From positions 1-47,997 of the forward strand of contig JBDNFI010000093.1 in the NCBI GenBank assembly GCA_041689935.1: a DNA stretch of 47,997 bases, read 5' to 3'. Each line of letters opens with the position of its first letter. The stretch's first letter is position 1. The DNA is from CAXBDP01 sp041689935. Its GTDB lineage: Bacteria > Bacteroidota > Bacteroidia > Cytophagales > Cyclobacteriaceae. Below are positions 1-8,096 of the stretch, one piece after another. The notes under the pieces are model-generated. The model was not told where the DNA came from and did no database searches. It saw nothing but the letters and a program-made list of their open reading frames with translations. The position numbers and the translations under genes are program-made.

Positions 1-1229
1 CTACAATAGCAGACTACCTCACCATCTCTGCGGCTGCATCCACCTATGCACCGATTACGGGAATAGACAGGTACTTTGTGACAGGAACGACAGTAGGCGC
101 TCCTTCCTTTACAACAAGGACAGCAGGAACAAAAATAGTCCTACGTGATGAGCTAGGAGGTTCGTCAGCCGACTATGCAATAGGTGTTGACACTTCTACA
201 ATGTGGTTCGGAGTATCTACCAATACACAGGTGTTCAGATGGTACGGTGGAGTAACATCGTGGGCTTTATTAGACAGTTCTGGATTCACGGTAAATAGGG
301 TTTTGGCGAACCTCGCTCATACCTATGTTGATGGTGTTACTACAAATAGACTTCTAGGTAGAGCAACAGCAGGAACAGGTGTTGCTGAATTGATTTCCAT
401 AGGTGCCGGATTGTCAATGACAGGTGGTACGCTTTCGGCAACCATAAACACAATCCCAAGTCTACAATCGGTAATGGATATTGGTAGAGTCACAAATCTT
501 GTCTACGAAATGTCAAATACAAATTTCGCCGTGCCGACAGTAGGAAATCCTGGAGGTGTTAGGTTTATTGACAAAACGGCTTTAATTAGTTGGGGACTAG
601 CAAAAGTTGACAACAGAGGAGGTGTATTTCATTCCGTTGACCCACATTATGGAATGCGGGTTTATGACGAAACGTCTATGGCCACAACTGCTGCTGAACT
701 ATATCATTTTAGAAGGGAGCACGCCGCAACAAGGTTAGACTTCTACACTTTAAATGCTATGTCGTTTGTCTCAGGCGGTGATATGTATTTAAGTTCTGCT
801 ATTAATAAGAATACATACATTGGCAGCGACATTCAGAATATACATTTAACTGATAATATCTATTTAAAGGCAGATGTAAAAATTCTAAGCGAAGCCAATC
901 ATGGGTTCAAAAACCGGAGGTATATTATAAGCCCCACAGGTGTGAACGTAGATGCAGGAGGAATAATCGCAGTGGCTTCTTCAGCAGATGTATGGCTTTA
1001 TACTGATAATATTTCAACGTCTGCCGAATTAGATTCAGGATTGTACAATAATCAAGAACTAATACTTACGGTTATAAATTCGTCAGGTAGCGGAAACTTG
1101 ACGATTTCCGCAACAGTTAATAGCGAGTCGTACGGTGTAACAGTAGCGGCAGGTAAGACAGGAAAATTTATATTAGTGTATGACCTCACCCTCGATAAGT
1201 GGTTCCTACTTGGGTCAGCTATATTATAG
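1..1229 (+). CDS. Tail fibre-like structural protein, 5' end outside window
   Basis: The reading frame is open from base 3 with no stop, so the gene starts before the window. A GTG at 78 lies in mid-gene and is not a convincing start. The visible 409 codons are rich in Gly, Thr, Ser and Ala. Around residues 125-145 is the LLGRATAGTG...GLSMTGGTLSATI type of segment that recurs in distal fibre proteins of Bacteroidota phages and prophages. The C-terminal part (about 310-409) is predicted beta-rich and ends in a hydrophobic strand, as in trimeric fibre tips. No chaperone or enzymatic motif is seen. The fibre role is inferred from composition and from its place beside tail genes; the receptor is unknown. 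Confidence 0.6.
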   Translation, partial: TIADYLTISAAASTYAPITGIDRYFVTGTTVGAPSFTTRTAGTKIVLRDELGGSSADYAIGVDTSTMWFGVSTNTQVFRWYGGVTSWALLDSSGFTVNRVLANLAHTYVDGVTTNRLLGRATAGTGVAELISIGAGLSMTGGTLSATINTIPSLQSVMDIGRVTNLVYEMSNTNFAVPTVGNPGGVRFIDKTALISWGLAKVDNRGGVFHSVDPHYGMRVYDETSMATTAAELYHFRREHAATRLDFYTLNAMSFVSGGDMYLSSAINKNTYIGSDIQNIHLTDNIYLKADVKILSEANHGFKNRRYIISPTGVNVDAGGIIAVASSADVWLYTDNISTSAELDSGLYNNQELILTVINSSGSGNLTISATVNSESYGVTVAAGKTGKFILVYDLTLDKWFLLGSAIL

Positions 1230-1256
1230 GTTTGGAGGTTTAAGTAAAAAACCTAT
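1226..1256 (+). repeat. Hairpin straddling a promoter
   Basis: ATAGGTTT at 1226-1233 is the exact inverse of AAACCTAT at 1249-1256, giving an 8 bp stem with a 15 base loop. It covers the fibre gene stop codon and spans the -33 and -7 boxes of the promoter at 1231-1261. It could be a weak terminator or an operator; the sequence does not decide between them. Confidence 0.45.
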
Positions 1257-1261
1257 CTTTG
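1231..1261 (+). promoter_or_regulatory. Housekeeping-type Bacteroidota promoter
   Basis: TTTG at 1231-1234, a 19 base spacer, then TATCTTTG at 1254-1261. This is a full match to the Bacteroidota consensus TTTG-N19-TAnnTTTG. The start codon of the next gene is 20 bases downstream. Confidence 0.65.
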
Positions 1262-1280
1262 CATAATACAAAATATTAGT

Positions 1281-1640
1281 ATGAAATACGGTGTTTTAAC
1301 TCAGACAGCTGGAGGAGCTTTTGCTATAAACCAAAAAGGTTTAGGTGTACTCAATGGAACAGCGGTGTTGCTAGTAAGAGTAAATGCTCTCTATACAAAC
1401 AGCTACGACATAGGTTGCAGGGTGTTCGCCAGCCCGGCTGCCTTAGATGCTAGAGAGCAGCATCTTGTGGAGTTCAACATGAGGATAGACGACAAGGTGC
1501 ATTCAAACAAGCTAGCAACTACCCCCTTGGAGCTTGCAATATCCTTGGCTTGTCAGGAAGTAAAAGCAAAAATCAAAGAAGTTAACCCAGAAATTCCAGC
1601 GCTCGCATTTTCTAGTGAGCTGAGGGATGTTGAAATATAA
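1281..1640 (+). CDS. Hypothetical protein (119 aa) near tail genes
   Basis: I do not recognise this family. It is a soluble 119-residue protein with no signal peptide or membrane segment. The first 60 residues have an alternating hydrophobic pattern suggesting beta structure. The second half is charged and probably helical. It has its own upstream promoter and sits 19 bases before the next unknown gene, ahead of the tail sheath. In contractile phages this position often holds neck, tail completion or fibre assembly proteins, but nothing in the sequence confirms such a role. The start ATG follows an AT-rich leader without a Shine-Dalgarno sequence. Confidence 0.7.
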   Translation: MKYGVLTQTAGGAFAINQKGLGVLNGTAVLLVRVNALYTNSYDIGCRVFASPAALDAREQHLVEFNMRIDDKVHSNKLATTPLELAISLACQEVKAKIKEVNPEIPALAFSSELRDVEI

Positions 1641-1659
1641 CATTTAAACACAAAATAAG

Positions 1660-2097
1660 ATGGCAAAGCAGTTAGGAGCTAAAGCCGACACTTCACAAAT
1701 GTTGAGGGAGTTGGCAGTAAAGGATTTAGAAATTACAGGCATATCCAACCTAGTAGGGAGGTTTGCAAGTAAGGACTTGAAAACAGAGCACATAAAGAGC
1801 CTAGTAAGGCTGATGAGGCTCCTTCGCTCTAAGGTAGAGGACTCACACGCTGCTGTAAAGTTACTTTTAGAGGTTGGTTTCAAATTAAAGGCTTCTGATG
1901 ATGGTAGTTACGATTGGAAGCAGCATAAAAATGCAGACGAGATTCAAGAGAAGGTGAACCAACTCCAGCAGTCTTTTGTAATTTTAGTACCGACGAATTT
2001 CATTCCAGAGGATGTTTTTTACAAGGCAGTATCTGGCCTTCAGGCGGTGCATATTGAGATTTTAGAGAAGGTATTATCAGACTCATATTCAGAGTAG
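1660..2097 (+). CDS. Hypothetical helical protein (145 aa)
   Basis: Unrecognised 145-residue protein. Residues 10-75 and 95-140 look mostly alpha-helical, with repeated Leu/Ile/Val and Lys/Glu spacing. There is no signal peptide or membrane segment. It lies between the 119-aa unknown gene and the terminator at 2133, so it is the last gene of this short operon. One copy of the dispersed 11-base motif lies inside it (1857-1867), read as Lys-Leu-Leu-Leu. A tail completion or fibre-related role is possible from location only. Confidence 0.7.
   Translation: MAKQLGAKADTSQMLRELAVKDLEITGISNLVGRFASKDLKTEHIKSLVRLMRLLRSKVEDSHAAVKLLLEVGFKLKASDDGSYDWKQHKNADEIQEKVNQLQQSFVILVPTNFIPEDVFYKAVSGLQAVHIEILEKVLSDSYSE
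1857..1867 (-). repeat. Dispersed AAAGTAACTTT motif, copy 1
   Basis: Exact copy in minus orientation inside the 145-aa gene, in the codon phase that reads Lys-Leu-Leu. Confidence 0.75.
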
Positions 2098-2132
2098 GAA
2101 GAAAAAATTCAGCTTATCTAAAAAAGTTTGAT

Positions 2133-2161
2133 AAAAGCCCTGTTATTTAACAGGGCTTTTT
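2133..2161 (+). terminator. Intrinsic terminator before tail sheath
   Basis: A perfect 12 bp stem (AAAAGCCCTGTT at 2133-2144 with AACAGGGCTTTT at 2149-2160), 4 base loop and T tract. It separates the preceding short operon from the sheath gene. The flanking A and T tracts could let it act in both directions. Confidence 0.9.
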
Positions 2162-2193
2162 GTAATATTGTGGTATCTAAAAAACTGATTATC

Positions 2194-3957
2194 ATGCAAG
2201 CCACAGGATTAGCCAGAACGGAAGTAGAGGTACTAGACCTTTCTTTCTTGTTTACGTCAGGCATTAAAGGTATTCATGGTGTCGTGGGTATCACAGAATG
2301 GGGAGTCCCCGGAGTACCCAAGGTTGTAGGTTCATGGCCAGCATACGTAGCTGAATTTGGAGGGTATGTCACTGGAGATACTTTCGCCCTTTTCTGCAAA
2401 ACAGCCCTTGACCGAGGAGCAAAGCTTAAAATTAGCCGAGCTGCTCATTATGCAACGATTAACGATGCTTCGAGTATTGCCGGAACCACTGCCACAGGTA
2501 TTGTGGGAACTACAGCGACAGCTGCCGTAGGTGCTGCCAGCACCGTAAACGATACTATCACTATTAACGGCGTGGATTTGACCACAAAGTTTGGAGGTGG
2601 TGTCGTGTTTACTATCTCAGGGTCTACTGGGAATAACGGCTCTTATACAGTCGTAAGTTCTGCATACACTGGAGGCAACACTGTTGTAACCGTTGCAGTA
2701 GTACCAAACGCAACAGCGGACGGTACGGTTACGTATGTCGACAATGGAGTTAGTGTGAAGTTCTTCTCACTAGGCACTGGTGGTAACAAGTGTAGCGTTA
2801 AAACCCAAGCAGCTTTTAATGGAGCAGCTAACCAATTTGACTACGTTGTGAGCATAGCAGGCTATCCTGACCTTGGCTACACCGTCCCAAATGTTCCAAA
2901 GAGCCCTAACAGCACTGAGATTATTCAGTTCAACCAAAAATCTAAGTACCTAAAAATCGTGTCAGTAAGCGGCACTCCAGCGCCGACAACTGTAACCCTC
3001 TCTGGAGGCGCTCAGGTTATAGCCGACATTGTGAATGTTGACTATATTGGAGACTCTGTAGGTAAAAACGGACTTAACTCATTTGATGAGGATATTGAGA
3101 TTACATCTATTGCAGTTCCGATGAAGGCTGAGCCGACTATTGACGCTGCTATCAGTTTGTACGCTGAAAACCGCAAGGGCATTAAAGGGCTAGTACGTAC
3201 ACCAATAGGCTTAGATGCTGACGGTGTTATTGATTACCGGGAAGGCACTGGAGCATATTCGCACACGGCTATCACTAGTTGGAGGACGATGATGTTTACA
3301 GGAGGTCTCGAAGTGGTAGACCCTATCACTGGGGATTTCGTTCAAGTTCCAGAGCTCGCTGGTGTGATGGCATGTATGAGTCGTAAGGACAATCTGTATA
3401 ACGAGTGGTTTAGTTTTAGTGGGCCAAAGCGTGGCGTTATTCCGGGAGTGAATGGCGTTGTTGTAAACTTTGGAGCTCCAGCTAAAAGACTGCAAGCTGA
3501 CAGGGTAGATGCACGAGGCGTTAATGTTGTCATAAAACACCCGACCTTTGGCGTTTGCAGCTGGGGAAACTCGACCCTATATAAAACCCCTTCGCTTCTG
3601 CAAAAGGCAGAAGTGGCCGAACTGGTTCTACTCATGGAGCGCACGCTGCCCAGCTTTACAGATGTCGATTTATTCGACCCGAATGATGTTGAGACGTGGA
3701 AATCTATCTTTCGCAGAGTGTCTACGTGGATGGGATTTTTACAGGACAACAGAGCGGTGTGGAAGTGGAAGTACGAAGGCGACCAAGATATTGACGAAGT
3801 TTCTCAGGCGACTGTAAACAGCTCAGCTAACATCGACGCTGGTCAGTACATATTCAGACTATTTTTTGCTCCGAAGGTCGGCATGAAATACGTTGGCGTG
3901 AAGTTGGTAGTTACCAACTCCGGCGTTAGCTTTGAACTTTTGAACGAAACAATATAA
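2194..3957 (+). CDS. Tail sheath protein
   Basis: Contractile tail sheath subunit that polymerises around the tube and contracts to drive it through the envelope. The N-terminus (TSGIKGIHGVVGITEWGVPG) and the region VRTPIGLDADGVIDYREG to the C-terminus, with aromatic-rich GYKYVG-like ends, match the sheath family seen in T4, P2 and injection systems. I place the start at ATG 2194 (587 aa), because the longer frame from TTG 2128 would begin inside the terminator hairpin. Residues about 90-190 look like an inserted small beta domain containing NNGSYTVVSSAYTGGNTVV and ADGTV. The tube gene follows after 10 bases. Confidence 0.92.
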   Translation: MQATGLARTEVEVLDLSFLFTSGIKGIHGVVGITEWGVPGVPKVVGSWPAYVAEFGGYVTGDTFALFCKTALDRGAKLKISRAAHYATINDASSIAGTTATGIVGTTATAAVGAASTVNDTITINGVDLTTKFGGGVVFTISGSTGNNGSYTVVSSAYTGGNTVVTVAVVPNATADGTVTYVDNGVSVKFFSLGTGGNKCSVKTQAAFNGAANQFDYVVSIAGYPDLGYTVPNVPKSPNSTEIIQFNQKSKYLKIVSVSGTPAPTTVTLSGGAQVIADIVNVDYIGDSVGKNGLNSFDEDIEITSIAVPMKAEPTIDAAISLYAENRKGIKGLVRTPIGLDADGVIDYREGTGAYSHTAITSWRTMMFTGGLEVVDPITGDFVQVPELAGVMACMSRKDNLYNEWFSFSGPKRGVIPGVNGVVVNFGAPAKRLQADRVDARGVNVVIKHPTFGVCSWGNSTLYKTPSLLQKAEVAELVLLMERTLPSFTDVDLFDPNDVETWKSIFRRVSTWMGFLQDNRAVWKWKYEGDQDIDEVSQATVNSSANIDAGQYIFRLFFAPKVGMKYVGVKLVVTNSGVSFELLNETI

Positions 3958-3967
3958 AAACACGGAT

Positions 3968-4423
3968 ATGGCTAAAATTGCAAACACCCGTAAAAACTTC
4001 AATTTTCGCATCGAAATCGCTGGAGTTGACGAATGGGAAGTTCAAAAAGTAACTATCCCAGAGGTAGAGATTCAAAAGGTGATGCACGGAGATGCTAACT
4101 ATGATGTCAAGACCCCCGGACGTGTCACTGTTGGTGATTGTGTTATGGAGAAAATACGGCCTCTCAACGGTTCTGATACGTGGGCGTGGGATAGGCTTAT
4201 GGTAGCTCAGAACACTTTGACAGGTGGCAGCTTACTACCTTTACAGGTTCGTGAGATTATCGTTATAAAAGAGATGGATGCGACTGGAACACGTACTCTT
4301 AATCGCTGGCTATGCGAAGGCGCATGGGTTTGTAAAGTGGCTTCCAGCCAGCTTGACCGAATGAGCTCAGACAATATGCTGGAAACAGTTACATGGAGCG
4401 TTGACCGCTGTTACCGTGTATAA
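3968..4423 (+). CDS. Tail tube protein (T4 gp19-like)
   Basis: Builds the inner tube of the contractile tail. The 151-residue length, the N-terminal FNFRIEIAGVDEWEVQKV and the conserved WAWDRLM segment fit the gp19-like tube family shared with Pseudomonas and Vibrio myoviruses and with contractile injection systems. It directly follows the sheath gene and is followed by a terminator, so sheath and tube form one transcription unit, as is usual since both are needed in many copies. The start at ATG 3968 lies 10 bases after the sheath stop. Confidence 0.92.
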   Translation: MAKIANTRKNFNFRIEIAGVDEWEVQKVTIPEVEIQKVMHGDANYDVKTPGRVTVGDCVMEKIRPLNGSDTWAWDRLMVAQNTLTGGSLLPLQVREIIVIKEMDATGTRTLNRWLCEGAWVCKVASSQLDRMSSDNMLETVTWSVDRCYRV

Positions 4424-4463
4424 GACTCACGCTGCTTGCTCCTGACAGTAAGTGTGATTGCCG

Positions 4464-4493
4464 AGCCCTTGATATTTTGTCAAGGGCTTTTTT
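4464..4493 (+). terminator. Intrinsic terminator after tail tube
   Basis: A 9 bp stem (AGCCCTTGA 4464-4472 with TCAAGGGCT 4480-4488), 7 base loop and a run of six T. The loop contains the -33 TTTG of the promoter at 4476, so terminator and promoter are interlocked. Confidence 0.88.
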
Positions 4494-4506
4494 ATGTTTA
4501 CATTTG
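4476..4506 (+). promoter_or_regulatory. Housekeeping-type promoter nested in a terminator
   Basis: TTTG at 4476-4479, 19 base spacer, TACATTTG at 4499-4506. This is a full consensus match with the -33 box in the terminator loop. It would restart transcription for the chaperone and tape measure genes just after the sheath/tube unit ends. The chaperone ATG at 4530 is 23 bases downstream. Confidence 0.6.
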
Positions 4507-4529
4507 AGAACTTTAAAAATAAAAGTATC

Positions 4530-5321
4530 ATGGCAAATCACACGTTTACACTACCATCAGGGGTAGAGGCAGAGACCACAGAGCTTGAGGGCAAGCACCA
4601 AAGGATTCTTACAGAGCAGACAGGCAAGAACCACGCCGACAAGCTTAACGAGCTATTAGCAGCCTTGCTGGTGCGAGTCGGCTCAGTCAAGAACCCGTCA
4701 GTAGAATTTGTAGGGAAGATGTTGTCAGCAGACCGTAAATGGGCGCTGATACAGGCACGTCAGTTCTCTATGGACTTTGACCCTACGTTCAAATTCAAGT
4801 TCCCATACGCCAGCGAAGACGGTGGAATTAAGCAGGAGGCAGAGCTGGAGGTGAATTTGGAGGAGGGGTTCGTGTTCACACCGTACAGAATGCGGCTAGA
4901 AAGTGGCCGCTTGGTGGAATGTGTTTATGGGGAGTACGCTGATATAGAGCGCACCCGCACAATAGAGCTGCCAAAGTCTGGCGATAAAGTTACTTTTACG
5001 CTGCTAGACGCTGTTGGAGAAAAACATGCTCAGGCCATCCCTAAAAACCAGCGCAGCTCTCACTCGTCCATTCTCCTTAGAAATCCTGTTGTAGCCTACA
5101 AAACGGAGAGCGACACTGTTCCCATAAAGCTAGACTTAGACAAAATGAAGCTCAAAGACATTGAGGCACTGAGAACAGCTATCAAGGAGTGCGAGGCGCA
5201 ACTAGACACGGAGATTATGTTTGCCCACCCTGAAGCCGACAAGAAGCCACAGAACCAAAAAGAGGTCGTGTTGGACCTTCTGGGGACGGTAGCTTTTTTC
5301 TACCCTTCGGAAGCGATTTAG
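4530..5321 (+). CDS. Tail assembly chaperone, unshifted form (gpG-like)
   Basis: A 263-residue protein between tail tube and tape measure, the invariant place of tail assembly chaperones, which coat the tape measure during tube polymerisation. I choose ATG 4530 over ATG 4494, because 4494 lies at the terminator T tract and upstream of the likely transcript start. The N-terminus MANHTFTLPSGVEAE is followed by charged helical segments and a C-terminus ending FFYPSEAI. No family motif is strong on its own. The assignment rests on position and on the frameshift extension that starts near the stop codon. A dispersed motif copy lies at 4986. Confidence 0.75.
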   Translation: MANHTFTLPSGVEAETTELEGKHQRILTEQTGKNHADKLNELLAALLVRVGSVKNPSVEFVGKMLSADRKWALIQARQFSMDFDPTFKFKFPYASEDGGIKQEAELEVNLEEGFVFTPYRMRLESGRLVECVYGEYADIERTRTIELPKSGDKVTFTLLDAVGEKHAQAIPKNQRSSHSSILLRNPVVAYKTESDTVPIKLDLDKMKLKDIEALRTAIKECEAQLDTEIMFAHPEADKKPQNQKEVVLDLLGTVAFFYPSEAI

Positions 5322-5494
5322 AGTCAGAGTATTTTTATCTGAATTACAATGGCTTCCGAATGCCTTTTTATGAGTATGAGTCCCTACGTTTTAGGCAAAG
5401 GGCTATATTTGTAGATAATATGAGGGCGCAAATAGCACGGGAACGTGGCGAACTCGAAGCAATGAAAGCAAAATTTAAGCCCGGAGGAGGTTAA
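4530..5494 (+). CDS. Tail assembly chaperone, -1 frameshift product (gpGT-like)
   Basis: Joined frame 4530-5300 plus 5300-5494, giving 321 residues. At the heptamer T TTT TTC (5294-5300) a -1 slip moves ribosomes into a second frame that stays open for 64 codons and stops at TAA 5492-5494, immediately before the tape measure ATG. The extension contains YFYLNYNGFRMPFYEYESLR and a basic helix ending KPGGG. It has no independent good start codon or Shine-Dalgarno, so fusion by frameshifting is the simplest reading. Lambda G/GT and many other long-tailed phages use the same scheme to make a minor form that recruits tube subunits. Confidence 0.8.
4986..4996 (-). repeat. Dispersed AAAGTAACTTT motif, copy 2
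   Basis: Exact copy in minus orientation in the tail chaperone gene, in the phase that reads Lys-Val-Thr-Phe. Confidence 0.75.
5294..5360 (+). promoter_or_regulatory. Programmed -1 ribosomal frameshift signal
   Basis: Slippery heptamer T TTT TTC at 5294-5300, a 5 base spacer, then a stem formed by TTCGGAAGC (5306-5314) and its exact inverse GCTTCCGAA (5352-5360), with a 37 base loop. Heptamer, spacer and stem match the classic layout of bacterial and phage -1 frameshift sites. The long loop leaves room for a pseudoknot. Confidence 0.8.
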
Positions 5495-5496
5495 TT

Positions 5497-7575
5497 ATGA
5501 GAGTCGGTACATTTTCAGGCGGTGGATTGGGTTTCGGTGTGGCTTTCACGCTGGAAGACCAATTTACTGCTGTTGCCGACAGGATAAACTCCAGATTTGA
5601 TAAACTGGCCAATGAGACAGAGGCCGTATCTGAAAGGCTGACGCAATCATTTGACCGAATATATAAAGGCGCAGGGCTTGTCGCAGCAGGTGTGGCTATG
5701 TTAGCTCCTGTTGGCTTCGCTGTTAAGGTTGCAGGAGAATTCGAGCAGATAAGTGTCGCCTTTGAAACGCTGATTGGGGACGCAGGCAGAGCGAATAAGC
5801 TGGTCTGGGACTTGAAAAAGTTCGCTGACCTTACCCCCTTCACGGACGACGACATTTTGAAATCAGGGCGAATGCTTGTGGCTTTCGGCAAGCAAGCTGA
5901 AGATGTTATTCCTGTACTCGATAATCTTGGTAATGTAGCCGCTGGTGTTGGTATGAGCATGGGTTCGTTGGTAGAAATTTATGGTAGAAATTTAGCTCAG
6001 CCCAAATTAATGACTCGTGATATTTACCAAATAGCTAATCATGGTATTCCTATAATAGATGCGCTGGCTGTAGCCCTTAATACGGCAAAAACTAACGTGC
6101 TTGATTTAGTCGGCTCCGGAACTGTAGGCATCAAGGACATGGAGAGAGCTTTCGAGCTAATGGGGCAGGAGGGAGGGCTGTTTGCTAATATGATGGTAAG
6201 GCAGTCCACCACTATGAACGGGCTAGCCTCGACAGCAGAAAGTTACTTTAAAGGCGTGATGCGCTCTATAGGTGGTGCACTGCTGCCGGGAATAAAAACA
6301 ATATTGTCAGGTGTAATCATTCCAGCGCTGGAGGCGATTAGAAACTTCGCCCTCACCGGGCTAGGAAAGTTTGTAGTATACGTGATGTTGGCTGTTATAG
6401 GCATAGCGGCTCTTAGTCTTATTCTAGTCGGGCTTAAACTTATATTTTTCGGCCTTGCTATGGCAGTTACAACTGTAACGACCACTATGCTCCCTGCCAT
6501 AGCCGCAGGGGCGCTGCTAGCAGCTCAATTCTATATTTTATACAAGTTACTCAGCTCCAACAACGCCCTTATCTACGGGCTGGGGGTGTTGCTTGCCATA
6601 GTTCTAGGGCCTATCGGCATGGTGGCGGCTGGTGTTTACACATTGATACGAGCGTGGCAAGCGTTCAGCTCAGTTGTTGACGGCACTACCCAGCCACAAA
6701 AAGGACTACTTGGATGGCTCCAGCGGTTGGGAGGCTACATGCAGGGAATTATCCAAATATTTAAGTCTGCTACTTCTGAGGGCTGGGAAATGTCGCTTGA
6801 AATGGAGCAGGCGCTTGCTAGCATAGGCATACTCGATACGGTTATTGATATGGGTACATGGATAGTGCGCATAAAAGAGCTGTTACGTGGTATGAGGGAC
6901 GGAGCTGTTGAGGCTTTTGGAGACTTTAGCCGGGATGTCAGGTATGTTATAGACCTGTTCGATTCAGTGGCCGTGCGCCTAGGAGTTACAGATAGCTGGT
7001 TTAATAAAAACAGCCAAAGCATGGACAGCTGGAAAACTACAGGAGAGGCCGCTGGAGGCGTAATTTACGGTGTACTGTCTGCAATAGTAGTAATTGTTGC
7101 ACTTCTTACAGTGAAGCTAGCAGCTATGGCAGTTTCCACACTAGCAGCCTTTTGGCCTGTTTTGGTTGTTATAGGGCTAGTGGCCGCTGGAATATATTTG
7201 ATTATGGGACTGGTCGAGTCCATGAAAGGTGTCTGGGATTCGGTAGCGGACACCGCTCTAGGTAAGTCGCTTGGCATGAATACATTCGATTACAGTCAAG
7301 GAGAAATGCCTTTTAATTCAGAGGATGTGAAAATGACAGATAAGACGAGAGCAGTTTGGGAGAGTTTGGGGGCAGGCAGAGCGGAGATACAAGCTACTCA
7401 GGCATCTATGGGAGGCGCTGGCAGCATCAATACCAATACCACTAAGCAAATACTGGAGAGCCTAACTGTTAGCCTCGAAATGGATGGAGACAAGCTTATG
7501 GAGAAGTTAATAGAGAAAGCAGAAATAAACAATGCAAGGAGTGGCAAGACTTCTGGCGCAAGTGGAGGATATTAA
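5497..7575 (+). CDS. Tape measure protein
   Basis: Sets tail length and is ejected into the cell envelope. The N-terminal third contains the tape measure domain with SVAFETLIGDAGRANKLVWDL, DLTPFTDDDILKSGRMLVAFG and LTRDIYQIANHGIPIIDAL-like motifs, typical of TIGR02675-type proteins. Hydrophobic segments near residues 285-315, 320-345, 360-385 and 535-570 probably cross membranes during ejection. At 692 residues and about 0.15 nm per residue, the tail would be roughly 100 nm (inference). A strong Shine-Dalgarno GGAGGAGG precedes the ATG. Motif copy 3 lies at 6239. Confidence 0.93.
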   Translation: MRVGTFSGGGLGFGVAFTLEDQFTAVADRINSRFDKLANETEAVSERLTQSFDRIYKGAGLVAAGVAMLAPVGFAVKVAGEFEQISVAFETLIGDAGRANKLVWDLKKFADLTPFTDDDILKSGRMLVAFGKQAEDVIPVLDNLGNVAAGVGMSMGSLVEIYGRNLAQPKLMTRDIYQIANHGIPIIDALAVALNTAKTNVLDLVGSGTVGIKDMERAFELMGQEGGLFANMMVRQSTTMNGLASTAESYFKGVMRSIGGALLPGIKTILSGVIIPALEAIRNFALTGLGKFVVYVMLAVIGIAALSLILVGLKLIFFGLAMAVTTVTTTMLPAIAAGALLAAQFYILYKLLSSNNALIYGLGVLLAIVLGPIGMVAAGVYTLIRAWQAFSSVVDGTTQPQKGLLGWLQRLGGYMQGIIQIFKSATSEGWEMSLEMEQALASIGILDTVIDMGTWIVRIKELLRGMRDGAVEAFGDFSRDVRYVIDLFDSVAVRLGVTDSWFNKNSQSMDSWKTTGEAAGGVIYGVLSAIVVIVALLTVKLAAMAVSTLAAFWPVLVVIGLVAAGIYLIMGLVESMKGVWDSVADTALGKSLGMNTFDYSQGEMPFNSEDVKMTDKTRAVWESLGAGRAEIQATQASMGGAGSINTNTTKQILESLTVSLEMDGDKLMEKLIEKAEINNARSGKTSGASGGY
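6239..6249 (-). repeat. Dispersed AAAGTAACTTT motif, copy 3
   Basis: Exact copy in minus orientation in the tape measure gene, in the phase that reads Ser-Tyr-Phe, different from copies 1 and 2. Confidence 0.75.
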
Positions 7576-7577
7576 TT

Positions 7578-8096
7578 ATGGCTGGGCCCTTCGTTGACTT
7601 TGATAAGATATTACAGCCAGCTCCTGAGAAAACACCTGCTGGTTCTGGTGGCAGGCTCTATTTTGTTGGCGTTGAGTCGCTGGACAAAATGGAGATACAA
7701 TTTACGCCACCTAGTTTGAGCGTGCAGAGAAATGCTGGACAGCAGGCAGTTCAGATAGTTGGCAGAAACAACCCTTTGTACCAATACACGGCTGGCCAGA
7801 AATTACTTACTCTCCAGCTAAGCTTCTACACTACAGAGGAGGACAGGGCAGACATTATCCGCAGGTGCGAATGGCTGGAGAGCTTTACTATGAATGATGG
7901 TTCAGGAACTAGCACGGAACGTATTCGGCTGGTTTTTGGTAAGCTATTCGAGAACTCAGTTTGGGTAATGCTAAACGTCAATTACAAAATAGGCTTGTTT
8001 AACAAGGAGTACAATTATTTACCTCAGCAAGCCCTAGTCGATATTTCGTTAGCTTTGGATATGGAACGGGACGTAAAACGCTCAGACTTTAGATAA
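7578..8096 (+). CDS. Tail tube initiator / hub adaptor (CIS-tube-like)
   Basis: A 172-residue protein with MEIQFTPPSLSVQRNAGQQ and an alternating hydrophobic beta pattern. It resembles the tube-fold N-terminal domain of injection-system LysM adaptor proteins (Pvc7/Afp7 type), where the LysM part is fused. Here the LysM domain is encoded by the next gene, which overlaps the stop by one base (TAATG). The likely role is joining the first tube ring to the central baseplate hub. A GGAGG Shine-Dalgarno lies just upstream, inside the tape measure end. Assignment is by local similarity and gene order. Confidence 0.65.
   Translation: MAGPFVDFDKILQPAPEKTPAGSGGRLYFVGVESLDKMEIQFTPPSLSVQRNAGQQAVQIVGRNNPLYQYTAGQKLLTLQLSFYTTEEDRADIIRRCEWLESFTMNDGSGTSTERIRLVFGKLFENSVWVMLNVNYKIGLFNKEYNYLPQQALVDISLALDMERDVKRSDFR

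Noticed and set aside
2128..2193. TTG start that would extend the tail sheath by 22 residues
   Set aside because: The extension is encoded by the terminator hairpin; ATG 2194 begins the conserved sheath N-terminus.
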